NCBI RefSeq assembly: GCF_023284045.1
Contig: NZ_JAKIKQ010000006.1
Location: 1-64,000 of the forward strand
Length of the DNA: 64,000 nt
Direction of reading: 5' to 3'
Source: Shewanella kaireitica
GTDB taxonomy: Bacteria; Pseudomonadota; Gammaproteobacteria; Enterobacterales; Shewanellaceae
Below the pieces are notes generated by a model that saw only the letters and a program-made list of their open reading frames with translations, searched no databases and had not been told where the DNA came from. A program made the position numbers and the translations under genes. How positions within the stretch are numbered: position 1 is the stretch's first letter; every line of letters begins with the position of its first letter. This document shows positions 9,458-17,644 of the stretch, piece after piece.

Positions 9458-10090
9458 ATGGATGAGCGCTATTTTTATGAGCCCAGCAAAGGCCATGGTC
9501 TAGCCCATGATCCGTTAAGCGCAATAATCGGGCCTCGCCCTATTGGCTGGATTGGCTCTCGCAACGCCCAAGGTCAGCGAAATTTAGCACCCTATAGTTT
9601 CTTTAACTGCTTCAACTATCGTCCTCCAATCATTGGCTTTGCCAGCATTGGCTGGAAAGACAGTGTCGCCAATATTGCTGCAACTAAGGTGTTCACTTGG
9701 AACTTGGCAACTAAAAGCTTGGCAGCACAGATGAATCAAAGCTCGGTGGCATTAGCCAACGATGAAGATGAATTCGATTTTGCAGGTCTCACTGCTAAAC
9801 CAGCTTCGATAGTTGCAGCCGATTACGTTGCAGAAAGCCCAGTTAACTTTGAATGCAAGCTTTCGCAACTGATTCAACTACAAGGGGCTGATGGTGACAA
9901 AATTGATAGTTGGTTAGTATTAGGCGAGGTCGTTGCCGTGCATATCGATAAGCAGTTGTTAAGCCCCGAGGGCGAGTTTCTCACCACTAAAGCCGCGCCA
10001 ATTTTGCGAGCAGGTGGACCCACTTCCTTTTACGGCATTTCAGAAAACGATCGCTTTGACCTGTCGAGACCGCTTCCCCCAAATAAGTAA
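9458..10090 (+). CDS. Flavin reductase-like FMN-binding split-barrel protein
   Basis: Flavoprotein of the DIM6/NTAB flavin reductase-like family. The N-terminal signature PLSAIIGPRPIGWIGSRNAQG and the APYSFFNCFNYRPPIIGF segment are the FMN-phosphate binding part of the split barrel; the total of 210 residues is typical. No membrane segment or signal peptide. It lies 193 bases upstream of the first arsR gene in the same direction. It could supply or use reduced flavin in nearby redox chemistry, but there is no direct evidence of co-regulation. Confidence 0.85.
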   Translation: MDERYFYEPSKGHGLAHDPLSAIIGPRPIGWIGSRNAQGQRNLAPYSFFNCFNYRPPIIGFASIGWKDSVANIAATKVFTWNLATKSLAAQMNQSSVALANDEDEFDFAGLTAKPASIVAADYVAESPVNFECKLSQLIQLQGADGDKIDSWLVLGEVVAVHIDKQLLSPEGEFLTTKAAPILRAGGPTSFYGISENDRFDLSRPLPPNK

Positions 10091-10209
10091 GTCCATTGGG
10101 TGCTAGTCACACTGATTAGCGCCTATTCGCTCGAGCTCGTTAGTAAAATTGTTATCTCGATCATATTTACGATTAAATAATTTGGCAAAACTTGATCTTC
10201 AAACAACAC

Positions 10210-10225
10210 TTGGCTATTTTGCCAA
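10210..10225. promoter_or_regulatory. Candidate ArsR operator (first cassette)
   Basis: TTGGCTATTTTGCCAA is an inverted repeat about 60 bases upstream of the first arsR start. The same arrangement (TTGGC-N6-CCAA, with flanking AACACT and ATGA) recurs before the second arsR, although the surrounding DNA differs, so it has been conserved. It is the natural candidate for autoregulation by the ArsR repressors. A short ATAATGAC repeat follows at about 10226-10247. Confidence 0.65.
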
Positions 10226-10283
10226 ATGACATAATGACATAATGACAATTGCAAAAAATGCCAAATAACCTGAGACGATCGCC

Positions 10284-10607
10284 ATGACAGAACAAGAGCA
10301 ACTTAGGCTCAATGCCCGAGCTGCGGTGCTAAAAGCACTCGCCCACCCTACCCGCTTATGGTTGTTAGAGCAGCTGCAACAGCAAGAGCATTGCGTCTGT
10401 GATCTCACTGATGGGGTTAATGCCGACATCTCTACCGTCTCCAAACACCTATCGCTACTAAAGCAGGCTGGCATTATCAGTAGTCGCCGCGACGGCAAGC
10501 AGATCTATTATCGTCTAGAAACGCCATGTTTATTAAACATGCTTAGCTGTGTCGAAACTGTTTTAGAAAAGAATGCCCGCACCCATGCAGCTTTAATCAA
10601 GGCTTAA
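10284..10607 (+). CDS. arsR: ArsR-family metalloregulator (first cassette)
   Basis: Winged-helix repressor of the ArsR/SmtB family, 107 residues. The metalloid-sensing motif EHCVCDLTDG matches the ELCVCDL box of ArsR proteins, with two cysteines for As(III)/Sb(III). The recognition helix is ADISTVSKHLSLLKQAG, then the wing SSRRDGKQIYYRL. C-terminal cysteines (ETPCLLNMLSCVET) could contribute a third ligand. It heads an operon with arsE, arsF, arsG and a permease. Nearly identical in sequence to the regulator at 13667, so the two may cross-regulate. Confidence 0.92.
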   Translation: MTEQEQLRLNARAAVLKALAHPTRLWLLEQLQQQEHCVCDLTDGVNADISTVSKHLSLLKQAGIISSRRDGKQIYYRLETPCLLNMLSCVETVLEKNARTHAALIKA

Positions 10608-10642
10608 AGGCTATATCTCCAAATCTATCAAAGAGGCTAAAA

Positions 10643-10882
10643 ATGAAAATTGAAGTATTAGGCAGTGGCTGTAAAAAATGTACCAATTTAGCAGCAGAAA
10701 TAGAGCGTATTGCTAACGAATTATCAGTGGACTTTGAATTGCAAAAAGTTACCGATATGGCCGCTATTCTCGACTATGGCGTTATGTCTACACCGGCCAT
10801 TGTTATTGACGGCACGGTTGTTACCGCTGGCAATGTCCCCTCAGCAAGTGAGATTAGTCAGCTACTTCAACCAGCCAACTAA
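10643..10882 (+). CDS. arsE: ArsE-like thioredoxin-fold protein (first cassette)
   Basis: A 79-residue glutaredoxin/thioredoxin-like protein of the TM0996/MTH895 type, with the redox pair GSGCKKCTNL (CKKC at about residues 10-13) and the cis-proline region YGVMSTPAIVIDG. The arsE gene of the Shewanella arsEFG set, reported to reduce nitro groups of aromatic arsenicals together with ArsF, is this kind of protein; the symbol rests on that gene order. GAGG precedes the ATG. Paralogue at 14036. Confidence 0.75.
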   Translation: MKIEVLGSGCKKCTNLAAEIERIANELSVDFELQKVTDMAAILDYGVMSTPAIVIDGTVVTAGNVPSASEISQLLQPAN

Positions 10883-10915
10883 CTGTTACAGGTATTTTTG
10901 CAGAAGGATTTAGAA

Positions 10916-11419
10916 ATGAGCCCAACCCATAAGATTTTTAAGTGGTTATTACCACTTGCAGTATTACTCAGCTTGGCCTCAGCTCATTTAAGAGCAGAAA
11001 CTGAACTCGCTATTGCACCACCAGCGATAAAGCTGGCGGATAATCAGGTTCTGAGTGTTTATTACTTCCATGGCAACGTGCGCTGCACCTCTTGTCAGCT
11101 TATTGAAGAGCATACAACTGCTGCGATTCAGCAAGGCTATAGTGCACCATTAGCGCAAGGTATTGTTGCTCTAAAAGTGGTAAACCTTGAAGCAGCAGGT
11201 AACGGTCATTTTATTGAAGACTTTCAACTAATCACTCGCTCAGTGGTGTTAGCCGTTGAGCATAATGGCCAAGTGATTGAGTACCGTCGCCTAGATCGCG
11301 TGTGGGATCTGTTTAAAGATCAGCAAGCATTTACCAACTACATCTACCGCGAAATCGCGGCGCTAAAAGCCAATCAGCTAGCGAAGACAGCTGCGGTTGA
11401 GCAAGCAACTCATGGATGA
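10916..11419 (+). CDS. arsF: ArsF-like exported redox protein
   Basis: Exported protein of about 167 residues with a signal peptide (WLLPLAVLLSLASAHLRAE), then a thioredoxin-like domain with a CTSCQ motif in HGNVRCTSCQLIEE. It matches the ArsF family, named as a subunit of the nitroreductase acting on nitrophenyl arsenicals. ATG at 10916 with AAGGA upstream is preferred to TTG at 10898. It overlaps arsG by eight bases. Position between arsE and arsG supports the assignment; activity is known only for relatives. Confidence 0.72.
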   Translation: MSPTHKIFKWLLPLAVLLSLASAHLRAETELAIAPPAIKLADNQVLSVYYFHGNVRCTSCQLIEEHTTAAIQQGYSAPLAQGIVALKVVNLEAAGNGHFIEDFQLITRSVVLAVEHNGQVIEYRRLDRVWDLFKDQQAFTNYIYREIAALKANQLAKTAAVEQATHG

Positions 11420-12104
11420 ATGGATACTTATTCTGACCAGTGCGCTGTGGTTTGGCGTACTGACTTCCATTTCACCTTGCCCACTGGCAACCAACGTTGC
11501 TGCGGTATCTTTTCTTAGCAAGCAGGTCGATAAGGCTTCTCAGTCTGTGTGGATGGGCGTTGCCTATAGCGTAGGGCGTATGCTGAGTTATATCTTGTTG
11601 GCTGCAGTGCTACTTCACACAGCAATGTCAGCCCCTAAAATATCCAATTTTTTGCAGACACAAATGAATATGCTGCTCGGCCCTGTCTTGCTGGTTGTTG
11701 GTGCATGCTTATTGGGCTGGATCAAATTTCCCAGCTCAAACTGGTCTATTTCCAATCATGTGCAGCAAAGATTAGCCCAGCGTGGATGGCTAGGAGCACT
11801 GGCGCTTGGCGCCCTATTCGCACTGTCTTTTTGCCCTACATCTGCAGCGCTGTTTTTCGCATCCTTATTACCCTTAGCCGTCGCGGAACAATCGAGTTTC
11901 TGGGTTCCTGCAGCCTATGGGATCGGCACCGCCGCACCGGTGTTAATCATCGCTCTGCTATTGCATTTAGGCACAGTGCAACTTGCTACGGTATTTAAAA
12001 AAATGACGCAAATAGAAAAAGTTGCCCGCGGTTTATCTGGCGCTATTTTTATCGCTGCAGGTAGTTACTACTGCTGGTTTTATCTGGTTCCACTATTAAG
12101 GTAA
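11412..12104 (+). CDS. arsG: ArsG-like aromatic arsenical efflux permease (DsbD/CcdA-like)
   Basis: Polytopic membrane protein of about 230 residues with six hydrophobic segments. The fold resembles CcdA/DsbD transporters: SISPCPLATNVAAVSFLSKQ near the N-terminus and ALSFCPTSAALFFASLLP in the second half carry the paired Cys-Pro motifs expected of that group. ArsG family members are described as exporters of trivalent aromatic aminoarsenicals. ATG at 11412 overlaps the arsF stop, so translation is coupled. It is missing from the second cassette. Confidence 0.75.
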   Translation: MDEWILILTSALWFGVLTSISPCPLATNVAAVSFLSKQVDKASQSVWMGVAYSVGRMLSYILLAAVLLHTAMSAPKISNFLQTQMNMLLGPVLLVVGACLLGWIKFPSSNWSISNHVQQRLAQRGWLGALALGALFALSFCPTSAALFFASLLPLAVAEQSSFWVPAAYGIGTAAPVLIIALLLHLGTVQLATVFKKMTQIEKVARGLSGAIFIAAGSYYCWFYLVPLLR

Positions 12105-12108
12105 AGCT

Positions 12109-13107
12109 ATGTTAATTTGGTTCACTCTATTTGCCGATTGGTTGGTTTATGACTGCTTTGGACTTTCAAATCAAACTCAATTAGGCCAAGCGGTGCACTT
12201 CTTTGTTGAAGACACCAGCAAAATTTTCGCCCTGTTGATCATAATGATTTATGCCATTGGTTGGCTGCGGGCTTCTCTTAATATTGAACGAGTTCGTGGC
12301 TACCTAGCGGGCAAGCCTAAGTTAGTTGGTTATAGCCTAGGTTCAGGTTTCGGTGCCATCACTCCCTTTTGCTCCTGCTCCAGTATTCCAGTATTTCTAG
12401 GTTTTACTTCGGCGGGGATCCCGGTTGGCATCACTATGGCCTTTTTGCTGACCTCTCCACTCATTAATGAAGTGGCTATTTTGCTGCTATTTAGCTTATT
12501 AGGTTGGAAAATCACCCTACTCTATATTGTTACAGGGATCAGTATTGGTATTTTAGGTGGCGCCTTGCTCGACTTACTCAAAGCCGAACGTTGGTTGCAA
12601 CCACTCGCTGCCAAAGCATACGCCATGGGGCAGGCATCAGGCGAACAGCCACTCTCTCAAGGTGGTCCACGTCCAGCAGTGACTTGGCGACAGCGTCACC
12701 AATTTGCTAAATCAGAAACCTTTGAGATCTTCTCTCGCGTGTGGAAGTGGGTCATTATCGGTGTCGGTATTGGCGCTGGGCTGCACGGTTTTGTGCCTGC
12801 TGGTTGGCTTGAAGCTAATCTCGGTGACGGCCAGTGGTGGTCAGTTCCTCTGGCGGTAATCATGGGCATTCCGCTATATGCTAATGCCACAGGGGTGATC
12901 CCAATTATGGAAAGTCTACTGACACAAGGTGTTCCTCTTGGCACCGTGCTTGCTTTTTGTATGAGCACAGTAGCAGCTAGCTTTCCAGAATTTGTAATGC
13001 TAAAACAAGTGATGCAATGGCGGTTATTGGCACTGCTGTTCGTTATCTTACTGGTATCGTTTACCCTTATGGGCTGGATATTAAATTTAGTCACCTTAAT
13101 GGGATGA
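12109..13107 (+). CDS. ArsP_1/DUF318-family permease (first cassette)
   Basis: Inner-membrane permease of about 332 residues with eight or more hydrophobic segments in two similar halves. The conserved cysteine-serine stretch PFCSCSSIPVFLGFTSAG near residue 85 and LPLYANATGVIPIMESLL in the second half identify the YraQ/ArsP_1 (DUF318) family, whose ArsP members export trivalent organoarsenicals. It starts four bases after arsG. A close paralogue lies at 14358. The substrate is inferred from the operon. Confidence 0.8.
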   Translation: MLIWFTLFADWLVYDCFGLSNQTQLGQAVHFFVEDTSKIFALLIIMIYAIGWLRASLNIERVRGYLAGKPKLVGYSLGSGFGAITPFCSCSSIPVFLGFTSAGIPVGITMAFLLTSPLINEVAILLLFSLLGWKITLLYIVTGISIGILGGALLDLLKAERWLQPLAAKAYAMGQASGEQPLSQGGPRPAVTWRQRHQFAKSETFEIFSRVWKWVIIGVGIGAGLHGFVPAGWLEANLGDGQWWSVPLAVIMGIPLYANATGVIPIMESLLTQGVPLGTVLAFCMSTVAASFPEFVMLKQVMQWRLLALLFVILLVSFTLMGWILNLVTLMG

Positions 13108-13178
13108 TAGCTACTCAAAATAACTAATGTGCTAGAATCTGGCTCCTATTTTACTTAATTCAATTAAAAGGCAGTGCA

Positions 13179-13430
13179 ATGAACCCTATTCTAGCGATCT
13201 TAAAAGAACACAATATCAGTGACGCTCAAATCAGTGAGCTATTCCAGACACTGACAGAAAATCCAATGATGGCGATGGCGACCGTTGGCCAATTAGGGAT
13301 CCCAGCAGAGAAATTGCAGCAGATGATGGCACTAGTAATGCAGACTCCAACACTCATTAAAGAAGCAGTTCTAGAGCTAGGTTTAGACTTTTCAAAAGTT
13401 GAAGCAGCTAAAGCTCAATTACAGCAGTAA
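13179..13430 (+). CDS. DUF2999 family protein
   Basis: An 83-residue soluble helical protein beginning MNPILAILKEHNISD, of the DUF2999 type found in Shewanella and Vibrio. It has no cysteines, no signal and no membrane segment. It stands between the two arsenical cassettes with its own upstream region. No function is known, and its place here may be incidental or mark the junction of the duplication. Confidence 0.75.
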   Translation: MNPILAILKEHNISDAQISELFQTLTENPMMAMATVGQLGIPAEKLQQMMALVMQTPTLIKEAVLELGLDFSKVEAAKAQLQQ

Positions 13431-13601
13431 CAAAAGCGTTTGTGGGAAGAGAGAATTACTCCTTCCCCACATCTATGTTTATCAACTTAAACTCCCCTTC
13501 TATCTTCCCAAAAGCTCAATCCAGCGCTTTATTCAGTCACAGGTAAAACTGTTTACTTGGTCACACTAATCAAGTTGACTCAGATCTATACTGCCAAACA
13601 C

Positions 13602-13617
13602 TTGGCCATTTAACCAA
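13602..13617. promoter_or_regulatory. Candidate ArsR operator (second cassette)
   Basis: TTGGCCATTTAACCAA, the counterpart of the repeat at 10210, again about 50-60 bases before an arsR start and with the same AACACT and ATGA flanks. Three of the central bases differ from the first copy while the arms are kept. Confidence 0.65.
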
Positions 13618-13666
13618 ATGATAAAGTAATAGAATCGCATCCCTTCAAGTTTGCAGGAACATTGAT

Positions 13667-13984
13667 ATGACAGCAGAACAACAGCGCAAGCTAACCGCTC
13701 GCGCAGCAGTGCTAAAGGCACTCGCTCATCCGACTCGTTTGTGGTTATTAGAGCAACTTCAGCAGCAGGAGCATTGTGTGTGCGATCTTACCGATGGTGT
13801 AAACGCTGATATTTCTACGGTCTCCAAACACCTTTCAGTACTCAAGCAGGCTGGCATCGTTAGAAGTCGCCGTGACGGCAAACAAATCTATTATCGACTT
13901 GAAACGCCTTGCTTACTCAAGATGCTTAGCTGCGTAGAATCGGTAATTGAGAAAAATGCGAAAAATCATGCAGAACTCGTTTGA
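13667..13984 (+). CDS. arsR: ArsR-family metalloregulator (second cassette)
   Basis: A 105-residue ArsR/SmtB repressor, nearly the same as the protein at 10284: the metal box EHCVCDLTDG, recognition helix DISTVSKHLSVLKQAG and C-terminal CLLKMLSCVES are all kept. Differences are concentrated at the two ends. It opens a shorter cassette (arsR, arsE-like, permease). As both regulators and both operators are so similar, cross-talk is likely. Confidence 0.92.
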   Translation: MTAEQQRKLTARAAVLKALAHPTRLWLLEQLQQQEHCVCDLTDGVNADISTVSKHLSVLKQAGIVRSRRDGKQIYYRLETPCLLKMLSCVESVIEKNAKNHAELV

Positions 13985-14035
13985 TTAGCGTAGTCCAAAA
14001 CCCATTTATTCCATAAACAGTAAAAAGGTCATTAC

Positions 14036-14281
14036 ATGAAAATTGAAATACTAGGCAGTGGTTGTAAAAAGTGTACCAATTTGGCTGCTGATGTGGCGCT
14101 GGTAGCCAAGCGTTTGTCCATCAGTTTTGAGCTAGAAAAGGTGACCAGCATGGAGCAGATTTTAGATTACGGTGTAATGTCGACACCCGCTATTGTTGTT
14201 GATGGTGTTGTTATGACTGCAGGCAATGTGCCTAGCCAGACCGAAATAGAGCAACTGTTAAATCAAGCAAGCAGCTGCTAG
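14036..14281 (+). CDS. ArsE-like thioredoxin-fold protein (second cassette)
   Basis: An 81-residue TM0996/MTH895-type redox protein with GSGCKKCTNLA and YGVMSTPAIVVDG, clearly paralogous to the protein at 10643. It carries one extra cysteine at the very C-terminus (ASSC). There is no ArsF or ArsG partner in this cassette, so its redox role must be met by another partner or by the distant first cassette. Confidence 0.8.
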   Translation: MKIEILGSGCKKCTNLAADVALVAKRLSISFELEKVTSMEQILDYGVMSTPAIVVDGVVMTAGNVPSQTEIEQLLNQASSC

Positions 14282-14357
14282 CCACAATAATTTAACCGTT
14301 CCAAATAATAATTGGGACTGAACATATAGCAATACCATTGATTTGTGAGGTGAGCCA

Positions 14358-15353
14358 ATGCTGAGTTGGTTTTCGATATTGGCCGATTGGTTAATCTATG
14401 ATTTAGCGGGGTTATCAAGCCAAACGCAGTTTGGACAAGCTGTTCATTTTTTTGTTGAAGATACCAGCAAGATTTTTGCGCTGCTGATTGTGATGATTTA
14501 CGCCATCGGCTGGCTACGAGCATCATTGAATGTTGAGCGAGTAAGAGACTATTTATCTGGTAAGCCTAAATTTGTCGGTTATGGCTTAGGGGCAGGCTTT
14601 GGGGCAATTACTCCTTTTTGTTCCTGCTCTAGCATTCCGGTATTTTTAGGTTTCACCTCTGCAGGGATCCCTATCGGGATCACCATGGCATTCCTACTCA
14701 CCTCACCATTAATCAATGAAGTCGCCATCCTATTACTGTTTAGTCTGTTGGGCTTAGAGATCACCTTACTGTACGTTGTAACAGGGATCAGCATCGGGAT
14801 ATTGGGCGGTGCCTTGCTCGATTTTCTCAAAGCTGAACGTTGGTTGCAGCCAGTTGCAGCCAAAGCATACGCCAGAGGCCAACAGCCAGCCAAGGCTGCT
14901 GGAGTTGCTATACCAACAACCCAAGCCGTGAGTACTTTGGGTTGGCAACAGCGGCATCAGTTTGCTAAATCTGAAACGATTGAGATTTTTGCTCGCGTGT
15001 GGAAATGGGTCATTATCGGCGTCGGTATTGGCGCCGCACTGCATGGTTTTGTACCGGCTGGTTGGCTAGAGGCTAACTTAGGCGAAGGGCAATGGTGGTC
15101 AGTTCCACTTGCTGTATTGATGGGGATCCCGCTTTATGCAAATGCTACAGGCGTTATTCCTGTTATGGAAAGTTTATTACTGCAAGGCGTGCCTTTAGGC
15201 ACAACTCTGGCCTTTTGTATGAGTACTGTTGCAGCTAGCTTCCCTGAGTTTGTCATGCTTAAGCAAGTAATGAAGTGGCGCTTATTAGCAATTTTGTTTG
15301 TACTGTTACTAATATCATTCACCCTCATGGGTTGGATGCTAAACATGGTTTAG
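14358..15353 (+). CDS. ArsP_1/DUF318-family permease (second cassette)
   Basis: A 331-residue inner-membrane permease, closely similar to that at 12109 over nearly its whole length, including PFCSCSSIPVFLGFTSAG and LPLYANATGVIP-like (IPLYANATGVIPVME) motifs. The variable part is the cytoplasmic loop at about residues 175-200, which is longer here and of different sequence. GAGGTGAG precedes the ATG. A strong terminator follows. Confidence 0.8.
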   Translation: MLSWFSILADWLIYDLAGLSSQTQFGQAVHFFVEDTSKIFALLIVMIYAIGWLRASLNVERVRDYLSGKPKFVGYGLGAGFGAITPFCSCSSIPVFLGFTSAGIPIGITMAFLLTSPLINEVAILLLFSLLGLEITLLYVVTGISIGILGGALLDFLKAERWLQPVAAKAYARGQQPAKAAGVAIPTTQAVSTLGWQQRHQFAKSETIEIFARVWKWVIIGVGIGAALHGFVPAGWLEANLGEGQWWSVPLAVLMGIPLYANATGVIPVMESLLLQGVPLGTTLAFCMSTVAASFPEFVMLKQVMKWRLLAILFVLLLISFTLMGWMLNMV

Positions 15354-15394
15354 CGGCTCACAAGAATCAAGCTGTTGTTGTGCAACAACCAAGT

Positions 15395-15434
15395 AAAAAC
15401 GCCCTCACTGATTAGTCAGTAAAGGGCGTTTTTT
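15395..15434 (+). terminator. Terminator between second ars cassette and hydrolase gene
   Basis: AAAACGCCCT and AGGGCGTTTT form the stem around an inner CTGA/TCAG hairpin; T run follows. Placed between convergent genes, so it may be bidirectional. A smaller GTTGTT/AACAAC hairpin lies just upstream at about 15373. Confidence 0.85.
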
Positions 15435-15453
15435 GCTTTCGCTTCAGTGCAGC

Positions 15454-16524
15454 TTACTTAGTACATGCGCTGAAGGTTAGCGTTGTTTTACCTTGTGACG
15501 CTTGCTCTACGGTATCGGCACACATGGTTTCGCTAAATGACAATGTGTCGTTAAAGTTATAGCCAATCTGCTCACGAGTGTCGTAATTGGTAAACAAGAA
15601 GTCACCGTTTTCATGGTTATAAACAAACTGAGTCCAAGATGCGTAAGTCTCGCCGTTAGTTGGGTCAACTAAGTCTTGAGGTACTAAGTTACCCGCGTTA
15701 AAGGTGCTGAGTAATTTTCCGCGAGTTTGTGCCCAGCTTTTCTTGTCAGCAAATTTGACATGTGAAGTATGAAATAGCCCACGTAAGTTACGGTCTAGCG
15801 AGCTGATTGACGTTGGAATGCTCTTAGCCGTAAGGTCACTTAAGTCCACCTTCTCAACATAGTCACGATGATCTTGCTGTAATGGTGAGTTTGCCATTAC
15901 TCGTAGGTCTGATTTTTCATCACCACGATGCACAACCATTTTACCGCCTTCATTGAGTTGTAATAACGCGATATCGCCTGACTTATCGTGGATAGAGATG
16001 TGTAATCCATGCTGGTTACCATGTAAGCCATCTTTCCAAGCAATTTGCCATTCATTATTGTTGAAAGCAGTAACCGCTTGTTCAGTCGTGGCATAAGTTT
16101 CTGTAATGTAAGCAATCACATCAATGAAACTAACCGCTGGCGCACCTGTGTCTTGGTAGTCTTCGATGAAGGCTGCGCTATCAGCCATATAAAGCAATGA
16201 TGCAGCAAGGCCCTGTGAGTTTATTGCGTCAGAAGTCACTCCGCCAAAAACATCGTATTCCATTTGTGCAACCGCATGATAATTAGTGGTCCACTGCATC
16301 GTATGCTTGTAGCTAGGTGTTTCAGTGCTGCGCTCAATCCCGACAGGGTTAACTTGAGTGGTATTACCCAGCTGTTGACCCCAGTCAAGTGAACGAACCG
16401 TTGACATACCATGAGGTGTATCTAAGGTAATACGAGAACAAGCATTGGCTGTTTGTGCCATGCCAACCATAGATACTGCTGCGATTGCTGCTAGTGCAAA
16501 TTTGTTCAATTTGAAGTTTTTCAT
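15454..16524 (-). CDS. Exported choloylglycine hydrolase-family Ntn hydrolase (copy 1)
   Basis: Secreted or periplasmic linear amide C-N hydrolase (choloylglycine hydrolase/penicillin V acylase family). A signal peptide ends at TANA, leaving the catalytic N-terminal cysteine C29 in ACSRITLDTPHG. The active-site set of the family is visible: VRSLDWG (Arg and Asp), MANSPLQQDH (Asn) and SLDRNLRGL (Arg). The ATG at 16524 has GAGG upstream. Gram-negative relatives often cleave acyl-homoserine lactones or penicillin V rather than bile salts; the substrate cannot be read here. It is divergent from a LysR gene and paralogous to 17645-18703. Confidence 0.88.
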   Translation of the reverse strand: MKNFKLNKFALAAIAAVSMVGMAQTANACSRITLDTPHGMSTVRSLDWGQQLGNTTQVNPVGIERSTETPSYKHTMQWTTNYHAVAQMEYDVFGGVTSDAINSQGLAASLLYMADSAAFIEDYQDTGAPAVSFIDVIAYITETYATTEQAVTAFNNNEWQIAWKDGLHGNQHGLHISIHDKSGDIALLQLNEGGKMVVHRGDEKSDLRVMANSPLQQDHRDYVEKVDLSDLTAKSIPTSISSLDRNLRGLFHTSHVKFADKKSWAQTRGKLLSTFNAGNLVPQDLVDPTNGETYASWTQFVYNHENGDFLFTNYDTREQIGYNFNDTLSFSETMCADTVEQASQGKTTLTFSACTK

Positions 16525-16677
16525 AATGTAGCCTCTTGATAGATAGTGGAAGTTTTGTAAGAGCCAGCTGCTCTTTGATGTATTCATTATCTATTAAAAA
16601 TGCTAACCTCAAAGTAGCTAAGAGTAGGTAAACCCCCACCCTAATATAATTAATTTGTTACTGAAAGAGAGTTTTTG

Positions 16678-17553
16678 ATGGCATTATCACTTGAGCAGTT
16701 ACATGCATTTGTTGCTACGGTTGATTGCGGTGGCGTCGCCCAAGCAGCACGCCATATCGGCAAGCACGTATCAACATTGAGAGAGCAAGTTAATAACCTG
16801 GAGATTGATACTGGACTGACGCTATTTGTGCGTCACCCAAGATCATTGGAGGTCACAGAGCACGGTGAACAACTCTATAATTTTGCCAAATCGATGCTAT
16901 CGGAAGCTAACCATTTTGATGCAAAAGTAGAGAGTTTATTGCAGGGGATCCCTGAAAATCTCACTATCGCTATTGATACCAGCTTAATTGACCCCGCGCT
17001 GGATCAAGTGATATCCACAGTATTAAAAACCTACCCTTACCTTAATTTGAAAGTATTAAACGGCGACACACTGCAAGTAAGAGGGTGGATTTTGTCTGGC
17101 AAAGCCGATATTGGCATCATGCTTTCGACTATCCATATGCCAGCAGAGATCACTCATGCCAATGCGTATAGCTTTGAAGTGGTGCGGATCGTCCCTGCCA
17201 GTTGGGATATAGCCAATCCTGCCCAGCAGATGGATCTGCGGGAAAAATTACAACTCAGTTACTCATTCTTGCAAGATATAGGTATGCGAGACGCCGATGT
17301 AATTGGCCATAGATACATGCTGTGCAATAGCGCAATCCAACTGTTGAATTTGGTCAAAGCCGGTGTAGGCTGGGCTCACCTGCCAAAATTTGTTTGTGAA
17401 CAAGCGCTTGAACAAGGCGAGGTGGTGATTAATCAAGACAGAAATGAACCCTTTTCAAATTGGAATGCTGAGCTGGTTTGGCAAAAGGAAAAAGCGCTTA
17501 ACCCTGCCATGCAGATGTTTATCGATGCTGTACAAACTTTACCTGGTCACTAG
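16678..17553 (+). CDS. LysR-family transcriptional regulator between two hydrolases
   Basis: About 291 residues, the normal LysR size. The N-terminal HTH reads VAQAARHIGKHVSTLREQVN and continues LEIDTGLTLFVRHPRSLEVT. The rest is the periplasmic-binding-protein-like effector domain. It is divergent from hydrolase copy 1 (153 bases between starts) and convergent with copy 2, so it is the likely regulator of one or both. The ATG at 16678 follows AGAGAG; the TTG one codon earlier is less likely. Confidence 0.9.
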   Translation: MALSLEQLHAFVATVDCGGVAQAARHIGKHVSTLREQVNNLEIDTGLTLFVRHPRSLEVTEHGEQLYNFAKSMLSEANHFDAKVESLLQGIPENLTIAIDTSLIDPALDQVISTVLKTYPYLNLKVLNGDTLQVRGWILSGKADIGIMLSTIHMPAEITHANAYSFEVVRIVPASWDIANPAQQMDLREKLQLSYSFLQDIGMRDADVIGHRYMLCNSAIQLLNLVKAGVGWAHLPKFVCEQALEQGEVVINQDRNEPFSNWNAELVWQKEKALNPAMQMFIDAVQTLPGH

Positions 17554-17592
17554 GGTCTGTTGACCTTTCGCGCTTAGTTAACATCACAAATA

Positions 17593-17618
17593 AATCAGCC
17601 CCCTTACGGAGGCTGATT
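17593..17618. terminator. Hairpin between convergent genes
   Basis: AATCAGCC and GGCTGATT arms around a ten-base loop, between the ends of the LysR gene and hydrolase copy 2. On the minus strand it is followed by TTTATTTG, so it may end the hydrolase transcript. Confidence 0.65.
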
Positions 17619-17644
17619 AAGTCATAGAGTCATCGATAAAGACA

